Positions 32,001 to 41,671 of a stretch of 64,000 bases of DNA are shown here, piece by piece (within the stretch, counting starts at the first letter, position 1; the number at the start of each line of letters is the position of its first letter). The translations under genes were made by a program, and so were the position numbers. A model generated the notes under the pieces. The model saw only the letters and a list, made by a program, of their open reading frames with translations, made no database searches and was not told the DNA's origin. The DNA is from Myxococcales bacterium (GTDB lineage: Bacteria; Myxococcota_A; UBA9160; SZUA-336). The DNA lies in the NCBI GenBank assembly GCA_013215565.1, contig JABSQV010000004.1, forward strand, positions 223,252 to 287,251, read 5' to 3'.

Positions 32001-32687
32001 CGGCAGCGGATCGAGGCAATCCAGGACCTGTCCGAACTCGGAGCCGGTTACCGTCTGGCCACCCACGATCTCGAGATCCGGGGCGCCGGGAACCTGCTCG
32101 GCGGCGAGCAGTCCGGCTACGTCGCGGCCGTCGGCTACGACCTCTTTCTAGAGATGCTCGAGCAGGCCGTGGCCGAGCTTCGCGGGCAGGGCGCGGAGCA
32201 GCGGATCGAACCCGAGATCAAGCTGCCGATCCCAGCGCTGCTACCCGAGGAATACGTCGATGCAGCGAACCAGCGGCTGGTCTTCTACAAGCAGCTTTCG
32301 TCGGCCCGGGACGGGGACGAGCTCGCCGAGATCCGCGGCGAGCTGCTGGACCGCTACGGCCCGCTTCCGGCGGAAGCGCTGAGCCTGTTCGAAGTGATCC
32401 GCCTCAAGCTCCGCTGCCGCGATCTGGGAATCGAGTCGCTCGAGGCCAGCCGGAACGAAATCGTGGTCCGGATCGCACCGGATCTGGCGCCGCGCATCGA
32501 TCCGTCCAGGCTCGTCACCCTGCTCGGGCGTCCGGGCACCCCCTTTCGGGTGGACGCCGATCAGCAGATTCACATGCGCTACCGCGGAAGCCGGACGCTC
32601 CTCGCGGAGAGTTTCGGGCTGCTCGACCTGCTCGCACCCGGGTCCAATCCGACAGACGGCTCCGAGGCCGCGCCGGGGCAAGAATGA
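29022..32687 (+). CDS. mfd: transcription-repair coupling factor
   Basis: Mfd pushes stalled RNA polymerase off DNA and recruits UvrA. The protein (up to 1221 residues) has the UvrB-homology region (about 60-400), the RNA-polymerase-interacting domain (IEQGDYLVHVEHGVGSYGGM), and the RecG-like motor with Walker A GDVGFGKTEVA, DEEHRFGV and TATPIPRTLQ, followed by SIIESGLDIPNANT and QLRGRVGRS. The TRCF C-terminal domain starts near IEPEIKLPIPALLPEEYV. The first 50 residues from the GTG at 29022 are low-complexity and unlike Mfd, so the ATG at 29172 may be the true start. It heads an overlapping run with two isomerases, pdxA and uvrA. Confidence 0.95.
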   Translation: MAGIRAGSYHSTSRRWPEPGSPREAGPARRPSEPVAWGTSPLRETDLTDAMLERAGPLRLLRVQGSAGAFLSFRLRQAWGGPILVLTPSAKAAEHFANDLRSFQGAEADIAVFPAYDVAPFDRFSPHPELEARRMSLLYRLLAAEETTALTLVAPWPAILRRVLPRAELRGRVTHLERGTTRDRDALVQVLVQAGYQRTSLVEEPGEVAARGGILDLFPPHLARPVRLDFEFDEIGSIRSFDPVTQRSEQEHRSVVAIPPRSFRLPADPAKLAQRIRALGRSQKTPESNIYQLTEALSRRQILPGTENLEALLHDRMETFLDYLPAHAPLLVNDPERGRAAVLRYTEEIFDGHALARQQDRLVCDPLALYLTDTSAAEAVSARAPVYFDALGAEPAKHERAVPLDATDHRSLRAEIQQLRGSGQALRPLAERIQRWRDAGLRIRLACSTLSSAERLRDILNDYGLEFGICGGRPGQGWAPSLSEDPGPGAAEVEIVVASVREGFELPLEGLVIVTEQDLFGERSYRRPVRATRRGQALDQLAQIEQGDYLVHVEHGVGSYGGMTQLDVTGIREEFLLIRFAGSDRLYLPISRLGQIQLYSGADSAKPSLDRLGGRTWKRTRSRVQRAVRDMARELIAVQAAREATRGHAYPAPDTSYEEFEARFPYDDTPDQRAATEDVLRDLQRERPMDRLVCGDVGFGKTEVACRAAYLVAAHGRQVAFLVPTTVLCQQHTESLRVRFEGTGLNLASLSRLSTPSELRRVREGLASGRLDIVIGTHRLLSQDVQFRQLGLLIIDEEHRFGVAHKERFKQIKQLVEVLTLTATPIPRTLQMALSGMRDLSLITTPPPDRVSIRTQICNFSDDVIREVILRELRRGGQTFFVHNRVATISEFGEHLRALVPEAGVRIAHGQMSGMRLEEIMLAFVAGEFDVLLCTSIIESGLDIPNANTILIHRAERFGLAQLYQLRGRVGRSDRRAYAYLFLPPEGRLSPEGRQRIEAIQDLSELGAGYRLATHDLEIRGAGNLLGGEQSGYVAAVGYDLFLEMLEQAVAELRGQGAEQRIEPEIKLPIPALLPEEYVDAANQRLVFYKQLSSARDGDELAEIRGELLDRYGPLPAEALSLFEVIRLKLRCRDLGIESLEASRNEIVVRIAPDLAPRIDPSRLVTLLGRPGTPFRVDADQQIHMRYRGSRTLLAESFGLLDLLAPGSNPTDGSEAAPGQE

Positions 32688-33571
32688 GCGGCAGCAACGC
32701 GCGTGCCCGGTGGCTCCCGCTGCTGCTTGTGGTGTGCGCGTGTGGACCCGACCCGGCGCTCGAAGGACCCGTCGCCCACGTCGACGGGGTCGCGATCCCG
32801 CGCGCGAGCCTCGCCAACGCGGTCGAACGGCGCGTCAGAATCGAGCCCGACCGGCCCCGATCGGACCTCCTGGTCGAGGAGCTGGACCGCCTGATCAGCG
32901 ATCAGGTGGTATTGAATCGGGCGGACGCGCGCCGCGTCCGGGTCTACGAAGCGGAGGTAGACGAACGCATGCGGTTTCTCTTCGGCGGCGAAACGGAAGG
33001 AAACACGCCAGAATTCAAGGCCCAGGTATATCGACAGATGCGGATCGATCGAATCACGCTGCTCGAACTCGCGAAGCGGCTGCACGTCTCGGAGGATGCG
33101 ATCGCGGACTATTTCGAACAGCACCGGGAGCGCTTCGACTCGCCCGAGAAGGTCGTGATTCGGCACATCCTGCTTCAGGATGCGAAGCGCGCGCGCGCGA
33201 TCTCCGCAGAGCTGCGGGGCGGCGCTGATTTCGGGGAACTTGCCCGGCGCGAGAGCATCGCGCCCGAGGCCGAGACGGGCGGCCTGCTTCCGCCCTTCGC
33301 GCACGGAGAGATGCCCGAGGTATTCGATCGCGCCTTCGAGATTCCAGCGGGCGCGCTTTCCGACGCGATCGAATCTCCCTTCGGCTTCCACCTCTTCCGG
33401 GTCGAACAGCGGGTACCGGCCCGCAGCGCATCGCTCGACGACGCGGGAGAGGAAATCCGGCAGATTCTGGAGCAGCGCCGCCTGGAGGTACTCCGGAGCG
33501 AATGGCTGCGACAGCTTCGACGCGCCGCGGAAATCGAAGTACATGAGCGCGCACTGGATTCCTTGCGATGA
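32684..33571 (+). CDS. PpiC/SurA-type peptidyl-prolyl isomerase lipoprotein
   Basis: A 295-residue lipoprotein (signal with lipobox VCAC, cysteine near residue 20) with a SurA-like N-terminal chaperone part (VAHVDGVAIPRASLANAV, LDRLISDQVVLNRA) and one parvulin domain at about 155-255 (VVIRHILLQDAKRA, FGELARRES, ETGGLLPPFAHGEM, SPFGFHLFRVE). It should assist folding of outer-membrane proteins from the periplasmic face of a membrane. It overlaps mfd and surA by ATGA on both sides. Confidence 0.85.
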   Translation: MSGSNARARWLPLLLVVCACGPDPALEGPVAHVDGVAIPRASLANAVERRVRIEPDRPRSDLLVEELDRLISDQVVLNRADARRVRVYEAEVDERMRFLFGGETEGNTPEFKAQVYRQMRIDRITLLELAKRLHVSEDAIADYFEQHRERFDSPEKVVIRHILLQDAKRARAISAELRGGADFGELARRESIAPEAETGGLLPPFAHGEMPEVFDRAFEIPAGALSDAIESPFGFHLFRVEQRVPARSASLDDAGEEIRQILEQRRLEVLRSEWLRQLRRAAEIEVHERALDSLR

Positions 33572-34545
33572 GAGTCAGCGCGCGATCGATCGCGTCGATC
33601 CTGATCTTCGCTGGATCCTCTGCCCTGTCGGCGGCGCCGCGTCAGGTCGAAGGCGTCGCGGCCGTGGTTGGCGACGAGGTGATCCTGCGCTCCGAGGTTC
33701 AGCGCGCGGCCACACCGGCGCTGAACCGCCTCGCGAGCCAGAACGGGGGCGCGGTGCCGCCCGAACTGAAGCGCCAGGTCTACCATCAGGCGATCCAGGC
33801 CGTGATCGATGCGCGCCTGCTCGCGGCTGCCGCGCAACGAATGAACCTGGAGACGACGCCCGAGGAGATCGACAGCACGATCGATGAGATCGCAAAGCAG
33901 GAGGGCCTCACCACCGAAGAGCTCTACGTCGAGGTCGAAGCGCAGGGACTCAGCCGGGACCAGTACCAGCAGGAGATCGGAGCGCAACTCACGAAGATGC
34001 GCGTCATTTCCGCGGGCGTTCGATCGCGCGTGACCGTGTCGGAATCGGAGATCGAGGCGCTCTTCGAGGAGCGTTACGCGGCCAGGTCCGGGCGACGCGT
34101 GCGTCTGCGGCACATCCTCATTCCCTGGCCACCCCCCGACTCCGACCTCGGACGCGAGCACGCAACGGAGATTGCGGAGGAGATTCGGGCCTCGGCACAG
34201 GGCGGACAGGACTTCGCTCAACTCGCGCGGCGCTACTCGGCCGCCCCGAGCGCGGAAAACGGCGGCCTGATGGACCTGGAAGAGGGGACCGCCGTCGCCG
34301 CGCTCGCCGGCCCCGCGCTCAGTCTCGCTCCCGGAGAAATCAGTCCCGTGATCGAGACCCGACACGGCGCCAACCTGCTTCAGGTGCTGGAGCGTTTCGA
34401 TCCCGGCGAGGTCGAGTACGAGAGCATGCGCGACGCGCTCTATATGGAACTGTTCGAGCGCTCGACCCAGCCCGAGGTCGCCAAGTTCCTCGAGGAGCTT
34501 CGCGAAGAGCGCTACATCGAGATCATCGCTCCGGATTTCAAGTAG
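33568..34545 (+). CDS. surA: SurA-type periplasmic chaperone/peptidyl-prolyl isomerase
   Basis: A 325-residue protein with a signal peptide (cleavage near LSAAP) and the SurA opening QVEGVAAVVGDEVILRSEV. The helical chaperone region covers about 25-170, and one parvulin domain follows at about 180-285 (VRLRHILIPWPP, FAQLARRYSAAPSAENGGLMDLEEG, TRHGANLLQVLE). E. coli SurA has two parvulin domains; this one has one. It sits directly before pdxA, the order surA-pdxA also seen in E. coli, which supports the name. The TAG stop shares its G with the pdxA GTG start. Confidence 0.85.
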   Translation: MRVSARSIASILIFAGSSALSAAPRQVEGVAAVVGDEVILRSEVQRAATPALNRLASQNGGAVPPELKRQVYHQAIQAVIDARLLAAAAQRMNLETTPEEIDSTIDEIAKQEGLTTEELYVEVEAQGLSRDQYQQEIGAQLTKMRVISAGVRSRVTVSESEIEALFEERYAARSGRRVRLRHILIPWPPPDSDLGREHATEIAEEIRASAQGGQDFAQLARRYSAAPSAENGGLMDLEEGTAVAALAGPALSLAPGEISPVIETRHGANLLQVLERFDPGEVEYESMRDALYMELFERSTQPEVAKFLEELREERYIEIIAPDFK

Positions 34546-35546
34546 TGGCCTCCGGTCAGGACAAAGCGTGCGTCCGGCTGGGCATCACCATCGGGGACCC
34601 GGCCGGCATCGGGCCCGAAATCATCTCTCGGGCGCTGCGCGAACTGCCCGCGGAAGGACTGGAACTCCACGTGTACGGCGACCAGGAGGCGATCGATCGT
34701 GCCGGCGGATTGGGGCCCGGGATCACGCGGCACGCGTTCGCGAGCGCCGCGGTCACACCCGGACAGCCCGACCCGGCCGCGGCGGCCGGAGTCGAGGACG
34801 CGATCCGGTCCGCAGCACGCGCAACCCTCGATCGCAGGCTCGATGCCCTCGTGACCGGGCCGATCTCGAAGCAGGTCATGGCCGAAGGGGGCTTCCGCTT
34901 CCCGGGCCACACGGAGTTGCTCGAAGCCGTCTCCGCCGAGGCCACGGGTGCCGGCGGACCTGCCGTGATGTGCCTCGTGGGCGGCGCGCTGCGGGTCGCA
35001 CTCGCCACGATCCACTGTCCGCTGCGCGAGGTACCCGCCCGACTGTCAACGGAAGGGCTGCGGACCACGCTGCGCATCCTCGACCGGGACCTCCGGCGGT
35101 GGTTCGCACTCCCCGCTCCGCGAATCGCGGTCTGCGGCCTTAACCCGCACGCGGGGGAGGGGGGCCGGATCGGCGACGAGGAGACCCGGGTGATCGCACC
35201 CGCGATCCAGGCCGCACGTGCAGACGGGATCGACGCGCGTGGGCCGCTCGCGGCGGACAGCCTCTTCTGGCGCGCCGCCTCGGGCGAATTCGACTGCGTA
35301 CTCGGCATGTATCATGATCAGGCACTCGCGCCGCTCAAGGTCCACGCCTTCGGAAAGGCCGTGAACGTGACGCTCGGACTTCCGCTCATTCGCACCAGCG
35401 TGGATCACGGAACAGCATTCGACATCGCGGGACTGGGTCGTGCGGACCCCGGCTCCCTGTGCGAGGCCCTCGAGCTGGCGCGGCGCCTCGTCGCTGCCCA
35501 GCGTTCCTTTGCAGCGGACCCGGGGCCTTCGAGGAGCAGCGGGTGA
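34545..35546 (+). CDS. pdxA: 4-hydroxythreonine-4-phosphate dehydrogenase
   Basis: PdxA oxidises 4-phosphohydroxy-L-threonine in the DXP-dependent route to pyridoxal phosphate. The 333-residue protein starts [15 protein letters not shown] and has [24 protein letters not shown], where Lys and His help bind metal and substrate, [16 protein letters not shown], and the C-terminal [12 protein letters not shown] with the second metal histidine and [23 protein letters not shown]. All signature residues are present. The product would supply the PLP used by HemL and ArgD-type enzymes in this window. uvrA overlaps its end by GTGA. Confidence 0.93.
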   Translation: MASGQDKACVRLGITIGDPAGIGPEIISRALRELPAEGLELHVYGDQEAIDRAGGLGPGITRHAFASAAVTPGQPDPAAAAGVEDAIRSAARATLDRRLDALVTGPISKQVMAEGGFRFPGHTELLEAVSAEATGAGGPAVMCLVGGALRVALATIHCPLREVPARLSTEGLRTTLRILDRDLRRWFALPAPRIAVCGLNPHAGEGGRIGDEETRVIAPAIQAARADGIDARGPLAADSLFWRAASGEFDCVLGMYHDQALAPLKVHAFGKAVNVTLGLPLIRTSVDHGTAFDIAGLGRADPGSLCEALELARRLVAAQRSFAADPGPSRSSG

Positions 35547-38377
35547 CGACCGGACCGGGAGACCTGCTGGTTCGCGGCGCGCGCGAACACAACCTGAAGT
35601 CGATCGACGTCCGAATTCCGCGCAACAAGCTCGTGGTGATCACGGGCCTCTCGGGTTCGGGCAAGTCGTCGCTCGCCTTCGACACGATCTACGCCGAGGG
35701 GCAGCGGCGTTACGTCGAAAGTCTCTCCGCCTACGCGCGCCAGTTCCTGGATCAGATGGGCAAGCCCGACGTCGACTCGATCGAGGGCCTCTCCCCGGCC
35801 ATCTCGATCGAACAGAAGACGACGAGCCGAAATCCGCGCTCGACCGTGGGCACCGTCACAGAAATCTACGACTACCTGAGACTGCTCTACGCCCGGATCG
35901 GACAGCCCCATTGCGTGAACTGTGACAAGCCGATCGCGGCACAGACCGTCCAGCAGATGGTCGACCGGGTTCTGGCACTTCGTTCCGGCACCCGGATCCA
36001 GGTGCTGGCTCCCGTCGTGCGCGATCGCAAGGGCGAGTACCGGCGTGAACTTAGCGAGTTCGCACGGCAGGGATTCGTGCGTGTCCGCATCGACGGCCAG
36101 CTCCACGAGCTCGACAGCCTCCCGAAGCTCGACCGGAAGAAGCGACACAGCATCGACCTGGTGGTCGACCGGGTGGTGGTCAAGGCGGAGGCCCGGGGGC
36201 GCATCGCAGATTCTCTCGAGACCGCGCTCGCCTCGGCCGAAGGCTACGCCACCATCGATGTGGGCCCCGGGCGCCGGGAGATCCCGTTTTCGGAGAATGC
36301 CGCCTGTATCGACTGCGGCGCCAGCTATCCAGAGATCAATCCGCGGATGTTCTCGTTCAACAATCCGCACGGCGCCTGCCCCGAATGCTCGGGCCTCGGA
36401 ACCCGCGACTTCTTCGACCCGGACCTGATTGTGCCCGACCCCACGCTTTCGATCAGCGACGGTGCCATCGTCCCCTTCCGCCGGCGCGGCCGCGCGTCCG
36501 GCTACTACAACGCGATGCTCGAAGCGCTCTCGGAACAGCTGGGCTTCGAACTCGACCAGCCCTGGAGCAAGCTCCCCGCACGCGCACGAAGGCAAATTCT
36601 GGACGGTACGGGAGAGACACCGATCGAGTTCAGCTTCGGCCGACGGCGAAAGTTCAACGTCACGCGGCCCTGGATGGGCGTCGTCGCCCATCTCGACCGG
36701 CGCTATCGCGAAACCGAGGCCGACGCCGTCCGAGAGGACCTGCGCCAGTATATGACCATGACCGAGTGCCCCGAGTGCCAGGGGGCCCGGCTACGCCCGG
36801 AGGCGTGCGCGGTTCTCGTCGCCGACAGACGCATCCACGAGATCACGCGCCTGCCGGTCGGCGATGCGGTTCGTTGGTTCGAGTCGATCGAGCTTCCGGC
36901 CCAGGCTCGGGTGATCGCGGAACGCTTGCTGAGGGAAATCCAGGAGCGACTCTACTTCTTGAAGGACGTCGGCCTCGAGTATCTGGCGCTCGACCGCGGC
37001 GCGGCCACCCTCTCCGGCGGAGAGGGCCAGCGAATCCGGCTCGCAACCCAGGTCGGCTCCGCGCTAGTCGGCGTGATCTACATTCTCGACGAGCCCTCGA
37101 TCGGTCTCCACGCACGCGACAACGCCCGACTGCTCCGCACGCTCTTCTCGCTCCGCGACATGGGAAATACAGTGGTCGTGGTCGAACACGACGCATCGAC
37201 GATCCTGAGCTCCGACCACGTCATCGACCTCGGACCGCGCGCCGGCGTCCACGGCGGCGAAGTCGTCGCGGAGGGAACTCCGAAGCAGATCATGCGGAAC
37301 TCCCGCTCGCTGACCGGCGCCTACCTGTCGGGCAAGCGGGCGATCGCGGTACCGGTGCGGCGCCGGCCCGGCTCGGATCGCTTCCTGACCCTGGTGGGAG
37401 CCGCCGAGAACAACCTGCGCGACATCACGGTGCGGGTTCCCCTCGGTGTCCTGACCGTGGTCACGGGCGTCTCGGGCAGCGGCAAGTCGACGCTCGTCAA
37501 CGATACCCTGTACCCGGCCCTGGCCCAGAAGCTCTACGGCTCCAAGCAGCGGCCGGGCCGGCATCGCCGAGTCCACGGCATCGACTACCTCGACAAGGTG
37601 ATCGACGTGAACCAGGCGCCGATCGGGCGGACCTCCCGCTCCAATCCCTCGACCTATACCGGAATCTTCACCGGGATCCGCGACCTGTTCGCGCAGCTGC
37701 CCGAAAGCCGGGTGCGCGGTTACAAGCCCGGACGTTTCAGCTTCAACGTGAAAGGAGGACGCTGCGAGGCCTGCGAGGGGGGCGGCATCATCCGGATCGA
37801 GATGCACTTTCTTCCCGACGTCTTCGTCACCTGCGAGGAGTGCGCGGGGCGGCGTTACAACCGCGAGACCCTCGAGATCCTGTACAAGGGAAAGTCGATC
37901 GCGGGCGTGCTCGACATGACCGTCGACGAGGCCCTGGAATTCCTGGAGCACATCCCCTCGGTCCGAAACGGGCTCCGCACGCTCGCCGAGGTCGGCCTCG
38001 GCTACCTGCACCTGGGCCAGCAGGCGACCACGCTCTCCGGCGGCGAGGCCCAGCGGATTAAACTCTCGCGCGAACTGTCGAAGCGCGCGACGGGGCGCAC
38101 GGCCTACATTCTCGACGAACCGACCACGGGCCTGCACTTCGCCGACGTGGAGAAGTTGCTCGAGGTGCTGAACCGGCTGGTCGACCGGAACAACACGGTG
38201 GTCGTAATCGAACACAACCTTGACGTGATCAAGACCGCCGACCACATCATCGACCTCGGCCCCGAGGGCGGCGACAAGGGCGGGGAGGTCGTCGCGACCG
38301 GGACGCCCGAAGAGGTCGCGAACAATCCGCTCTCGTTCACGGGCCAGGCGCTGCGCCCCGTCCTTTTCGGACACTAG
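35543..38377 (+). CDS. uvrA: excinuclease ABC subunit A
   Basis: UvrA is the damage-sensing ATPase of nucleotide excision repair. The 944-residue protein has two ABC modules: Walker [15 protein letters not shown] and [14 protein letters not shown], signature [12 protein letters not shown] and [12 protein letters not shown], and Walker [11 protein letters not shown] and [10 protein letters not shown]. Two zinc modules, CIDCG...CPEC and CEACEGG...CEEC, are intact. The GTG at 35543 overlaps the pdxA stop and follows GAGGAGC; it yields the standard length. Together with mfd at the head of the run, both partners of transcription-coupled repair appear in one transcription unit. Confidence 0.96.
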   Translation: MTTGPGDLLVRGAREHNLKSIDVRIPRNKLVVITGLSGSGKSSLAFDTIYAEGQRRYVESLSAYARQFLDQMGKPDVDSIEGLSPAISIEQKTTSRNPRSTVGTVTEIYDYLRLLYARIGQPHCVNCDKPIAAQTVQQMVDRVLALRSGTRIQVLAPVVRDRKGEYRRELSEFARQGFVRVRIDGQLHELDSLPKLDRKKRHSIDLVVDRVVVKAEARGRIADSLETALASAEGYATIDVGPGRREIPFSENAACIDCGASYPEINPRMFSFNNPHGACPECSGLGTRDFFDPDLIVPDPTLSISDGAIVPFRRRGRASGYYNAMLEALSEQLGFELDQPWSKLPARARRQILDGTGETPIEFSFGRRRKFNVTRPWMGVVAHLDRRYRETEADAVREDLRQYMTMTECPECQGARLRPEACAVLVADRRIHEITRLPVGDAVRWFESIELPAQARVIAERLLREIQERLYFLKDVGLEYLALDRGAATLSGGEGQRIRLATQVGSALVGVIYILDEPSIGLHARDNARLLRTLFSLRDMGNTVVVVEHDASTILSSDHVIDLGPRAGVHGGEVVAEGTPKQIMRNSRSLTGAYLSGKRAIAVPVRRRPGSDRFLTLVGAAENNLRDITVRVPLGVLTVVTGVSGSGKSTLVNDTLYPALAQKLYGSKQRPGRHRRVHGIDYLDKVIDVNQAPIGRTSRSNPSTYTGIFTGIRDLFAQLPESRVRGYKPGRFSFNVKGGRCEACEGGGIIRIEMHFLPDVFVTCEECAGRRYNRETLEILYKGKSIAGVLDMTVDEALEFLEHIPSVRNGLRTLAEVGLGYLHLGQQATTLSGGEAQRIKLSRELSKRATGRTAYILDEPTTGLHFADVEKLLEVLNRLVDRNNTVVVIEHNLDVIKTADHIIDLGPEGGDKGGEVVATGTPEEVANNPLSFTGQALRPVLFGH

Positions 38378-38392
38378 GCCGCTCGGCCGCGC

Positions 38393-39220
38393 ATGCTCCC
38401 CGAGCCCGACCGCGCCGCCCCCTTCCCGACCCCGCTCCAGGCGCTCCTGTACGGGCTGGCCGCGGCCGCAATGCGCGGGCTCATGACGGGGCTTCTCGCG
38501 ACGCCCGAGGGTGTACGGCCCGGGAGCCTCGGCATGGCCACGATCCTGGCCTTCGGCGCCATCCTCTTCCTGGTCGCCCCGCGGCTGGCGCCGCCACCAG
38601 GCTGGACGCTGGGGTTTCGTCCCGCACCCCGGCTGGCCTGGCTCGCGGTTCTGCTGCTGGTGCCGTCGCTGCTCTGGATCAGCGAGTTCGACAACCTCGT
38701 GAAAGAGTTCCTGCCCGCGCCGCCCGAGGGCCAGGAACTGCAGCGGGTCTCGGGACCGCTGGTGGCACTGGAGTGGCTGCTGCTGCTCTGTGTGATCAAC
38801 CCGCTGGGAGAGGAAGTCCTGTTTCGCGGGCTCTTCCAACCGGGCTTCGTGCGCGCCTGGGGTCGCTGGGGCATCCTGGCGAGCGCGGGCCTCTACGCTG
38901 CTTCGAGCGTGCTCGTCTTTGGTCCGAGTTCACTCGGCTTCGCATTCGCGTTCGGCGGGACGCTCGCGATCGTGCGCGAGTGCTCGGGATCGATTCTGCC
39001 CGGAGTCGGGCTGCACGGACTCTTCGGCGTGGTCTCGTTCGTGGCGCTCGAGGGGGGCTGGGGCATCCCGGGTTTCGACGACCCGAGCGCCGCGCACACC
39101 CCGGTGGAGTGGCTGGTTTTCGCGGGTCTCTTCGTGGCGGCCGGTTTCTGGCTCTGCCGCGCGGCCTCTCGCCAGGTCCTGACCGAACCCCTCGCGCTCG
39201 ACGACGAGCCGGATCGCTAG
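38393..39220 (+). CDS. CPBP-family intramembrane metalloprotease
   Basis: A 275-residue polytopic membrane protein with about seven hydrophobic segments. The CPBP (CaaX protease/bacteriocin-processing, ABI) motifs are EEVLFRG (EExxxR) in NPLGEEVLFRGLFQPG, and a later histidine in LPGVGLHGLFGVVSF; the middle FxxxH motif is degenerate (SSVLVFGP). The role of such bacterial proteins is usually unknown. It follows uvrA after 15 bp and shares CTAG with the stop of tmk. Confidence 0.78.
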   Translation: MLPEPDRAAPFPTPLQALLYGLAAAAMRGLMTGLLATPEGVRPGSLGMATILAFGAILFLVAPRLAPPPGWTLGFRPAPRLAWLAVLLLVPSLLWISEFDNLVKEFLPAPPEGQELQRVSGPLVALEWLLLLCVINPLGEEVLFRGLFQPGFVRAWGRWGILASAGLYAASSVLVFGPSSLGFAFAFGGTLAIVRECSGSILPGVGLHGLFGVVSFVALEGGWGIPGFDDPSAAHTPVEWLVFAGLFVAAGFWLCRAASRQVLTEPLALDDEPDR

Positions 39221-39954
39221 CGGCCAGGCTCCGCGAGCAACGCCAGGACATGAGTCCGGAGCAGCGGCTCGACCTGATCGGGCGAGCCGGAGGCGTCGAC
39301 CTCCACGAACCCGAGGCGCGCATATTCCGCATCGACGCGTCGAAGGAAGTCATCGCCCTCGTAGCGCTCGCGGGCACCGGCGCAAAGCCGCGCGAGTGCC
39401 TCGGCGGGCGCGAGCCGCAGCCAGAGCACGAGATCCGGGAGCGGTAGCCGGTCGACCTCGACCCGCTCGCGCAGCAGCGCGCAATCGACCCCGTGTGCCG
39501 CCTGATAGGCGAGGGTCGAGCCCGTGTAGCGGTCGCAGAGCACGGTCGCGCCGCGCCCAAGCGCCGGCCGAATCACCTGCTGCACGTGCTCGCGCCGATC
39601 CTGGACGAAGTAGCCCAGAACCTCGTCCGGCGTGGCCTCGATCTCGCCCCGGGCCCAGCGGCGGTAGCGCCGGCCCCACACGCCCTGCGTGGGCTCTCGA
39701 GTCGCGACCAGGTCGTGCCCGAGCGACCGCAGCCAGTGCGCGAGGCGCTCGGCCTGAAAGGTCTTGCCGGCGCCGTCGATCCCCTCGAGCACGATCAAGC
39801 GCCCGGGCCCGGCGCTGCCAGCCCGCGCTGCTCGGGCGGGGTCCGACGGCTCCGATCCCGCGGCGGCGCGGAGCTGCTCGTCCCGGCCGGCTTTGCCGGA
39901 TGGGGCCGACGCACGCCTCACCCCGTTTACCGCACGCCGTTCCCCAGTCCCCAT
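39217..39954 (-). CDS. tmk: thymidylate kinase
   Basis: Tmk phosphorylates dTMP to dTDP. The core has P-loop LEGIDGAGKTFQAERL (about 55-70), the DRY-like motif CDRYTGSTLAYQ, LVATREPTQGVWG and the lid-region ARERYEGDDFLRRV. Compared with the usual 205-215 residues this protein has about 50 extra low-complexity N-terminal residues from the ATG at 39954, so the true start may lie closer to the P-loop, although no standard start is present just before it. It is antisense-adjacent to the CPBP gene and divergent from the sulfatase. Confidence 0.88.
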   Translation of the reverse strand: MGTGERRAVNGVRRASAPSGKAGRDEQLRAAAGSEPSDPARAARAGSAGPGRLIVLEGIDGAGKTFQAERLAHWLRSLGHDLVATREPTQGVWGRRYRRWARGEIEATPDEVLGYFVQDRREHVQQVIRPALGRGATVLCDRYTGSTLAYQAAHGVDCALLRERVEVDRLPLPDLVLWLRLAPAEALARLCAGARERYEGDDFLRRVDAEYARLGFVEVDASGSPDQVEPLLRTHVLALLAEPGR

Positions 39955-40237
39955 CCGGCTCAGACCTTCCCGGGAGCCCCGGTCCCGTCGAGGATCTTCC
40001 CGTTCCGGCCGAGTTCCGGAACCGCAAGTGGCGTGCCGGAGCTAAGTGGGCGGAGTTGCGATGCGGGGCGGACGGGATGTGAACGCGCGTCGCGCGTTCC
40101 GTGACGAGCCGTTCTCGCGTCCGCGGGTCCGACCATGGCCGGCCACTATACGCCGGATCGGTCGCAGCGCGCGCCCGGCCGGAGCCGCCGCGCCCGCCGC
40201 CGCCGGCCCGCGGCGCGGCCGGTATGATGCGGGCGCA
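39955..40237. other. 283-bp divergent intergenic region
   Basis: This GC-rich stretch separates tmk from the sulfatase. Open frames here have no recognisable product. Apart from the TATGAT box next to the sulfatase start I see no clear signal in it. Confidence 0.3.
40223..40228 (+). promoter_or_regulatory. candidate -10 box (TATGAT), leaderless type
   Basis: TATGAT lies 9 nt before the ATG at 40238, with no Shine-Dalgarno sequence between. This supports 40238 over upstream in-frame starts for the sulfatase. Confidence 0.45.
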
Positions 40238-41671
40238 ATGCCACGTCCGAATCTACTGATCTTCATGCCCGATCAGCTCCGCGCGGATTGCGTGGGTGCG
40301 TTCGGAAACCCGGTCATCAAGACCCCGAACATCGACGCGCTCGCAGCCCGCGGAACCTGTTTCGAGCAAGCCTACTCGCAGCACAGTGTCTGCTCGCCGA
40401 GCCGCGTCTCGATCCTCACGGGCTGGTACCCACACGTTGCCGGGCACCGCACGCTGACGCACCTGCTCAAGCCCTGGGAACCTAACCTGTTCCGGCTGCT
40501 GCGCGACGCGGGCTACCACGTGGCCTGGATGGGGCAGCGCGGGGATACCTTCGCGCCCGGAGGCACGGCGGAGAGCACCGACTTCTACGGCTTTCGGACG
40601 AACCCGAAATTCGTGTTCCAGAAATCTCCGTACCCGCCCGACCACCGCTTCGCGCGCACCTTCTACCACGGACGCCGGAGCGGAGCGACGCCGGCGCTCG
40701 ACTTCGACGAAGCCGCGGTCCGCAGCGCCGAGACCTGGCTCGCCGAGGGTCCCCCCGAGCCGTGGGTGCTGTTTCTGGCCCTGATCTTTCCGCACCCCCC
40801 GTTCGAGGTAGAGGATCCCTGGTACGGACTGCACGATCGGGCCGAGGTACCGCTCCCGGTCGACTGCGACCTGTCGCGCAAGCCCGCCTTCGTGCGGGCG
40901 CTGCGTGCGGCCTACGGCACCGACCGACTCGACGAGAAGGACTGGCGCGAGATCGTAGCCACATACTACGGCATGATCGCACGGGTCGACGACCAACTCG
41001 GGCGCGTGCTGCGCGCCGTCGACCGAGCCGGCGCGCTGGAACGAACCGCCACGGCCTTCTTCACTGACCACGGCGAATATCTGGGGGACTACGGACTGAT
41101 CGAAAAGTGGCCGGCCGGCGTCGATGACTGCCTGGTCCGCAATCCCTTGATCCTGCAGGTCCCAGGCGCCCCCGAGCGCGGACGCTCTGCACAGCTCGTC
41201 GAACTGGTCGACCTCTTGCCCACGCTGCTCGAACTCGCGGAGACGGAGGCGAAGCACACGCACTTCGGCCGGAGTCTCGTGCCGCTGCTCAGCGACCCGG
41301 ACGCACCGCACCGGGACGCCGCCTTCTCGGAAGGCGGCTTCACGGCAGACGAGGCGCACCTGCTGGAGCGAGGAGGCTTCCCGTACGACCTAAAGGCAAG
41401 CGTCCAGCACGACGACCCGAAGCACGTCGGCAGGGTGATCTCGATCCGGACACCGGATTGGAGCTACGTCCACCGCATGTACGACCGCCCTGAACTGTAT
41501 GACCGGAAACGAGATCCGCGCGAACGAGAGAACCGGGCCGGCGAGCCCGCGCTCGCCGGGGTCGAGCGCGGACTGCGCGAGCGCGTACTCGACTGGCTGC
41601 TGGAGACGAGCGACGTGATCCCCTGGGATCCGGACCCCCGCTTCGATCCCGGCCCGCCGGAGCCCGACTAG
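40238..41671 (+). CDS. sulfatase-family hydrolase
   Basis: A 477-residue type I sulfatase. The formylglycine motif CSPSR (Cys52 to Arg56) in [18 protein letters not shown] is intact, metal ligands are in FMPDQLRAD and in [18 protein letters not shown], and the C-terminal [35 protein letters not shown] follows the usual family layout. It has no signal peptide, so it would act in the cytoplasm. The cysteine must be converted to formylglycine by FGE or an anaerobic maturase; neither gene is in the window. Substrate is unknown. The stop shares CTAG with the hemF stop. Confidence 0.85.
   Translation: MPRPNLLIFMPDQLRADCVGAFGNPVIKTPNIDALAARGTCFEQAYSQHSVCSPSRVSILTGWYPHVAGHRTLTHLLKPWEPNLFRLLRDAGYHVAWMGQRGDTFAPGGTAESTDFYGFRTNPKFVFQKSPYPPDHRFARTFYHGRRSGATPALDFDEAAVRSAETWLAEGPPEPWVLFLALIFPHPPFEVEDPWYGLHDRAEVPLPVDCDLSRKPAFVRALRAAYGTDRLDEKDWREIVATYYGMIARVDDQLGRVLRAVDRAGALERTATAFFTDHGEYLGDYGLIEKWPAGVDDCLVRNPLILQVPGAPERGRSAQLVELVDLLPTLLELAETEAKHTHFGRSLVPLLSDPDAPHRDAAFSEGGFTADEAHLLERGGFPYDLKASVQHDDPKHVGRVISIRTPDWSYVHRMYDRPELYDRKRDPRERENRAGEPALAGVERGLRERVLDWLLETSDVIPWDPDPRFDPGPPEPD

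Noticed and set aside
30162..32066. 634-codon minus-strand open frame
   Set aside because: It is antisense to mfd, a common effect of high GC content.
40046..40237. N-terminal extension of the sulfatase from an upstream start
   Set aside because: The extra residues are low-complexity Arg/Ala/Pro, and the ATG at 40238 has a TATGAT box and matches the family start.
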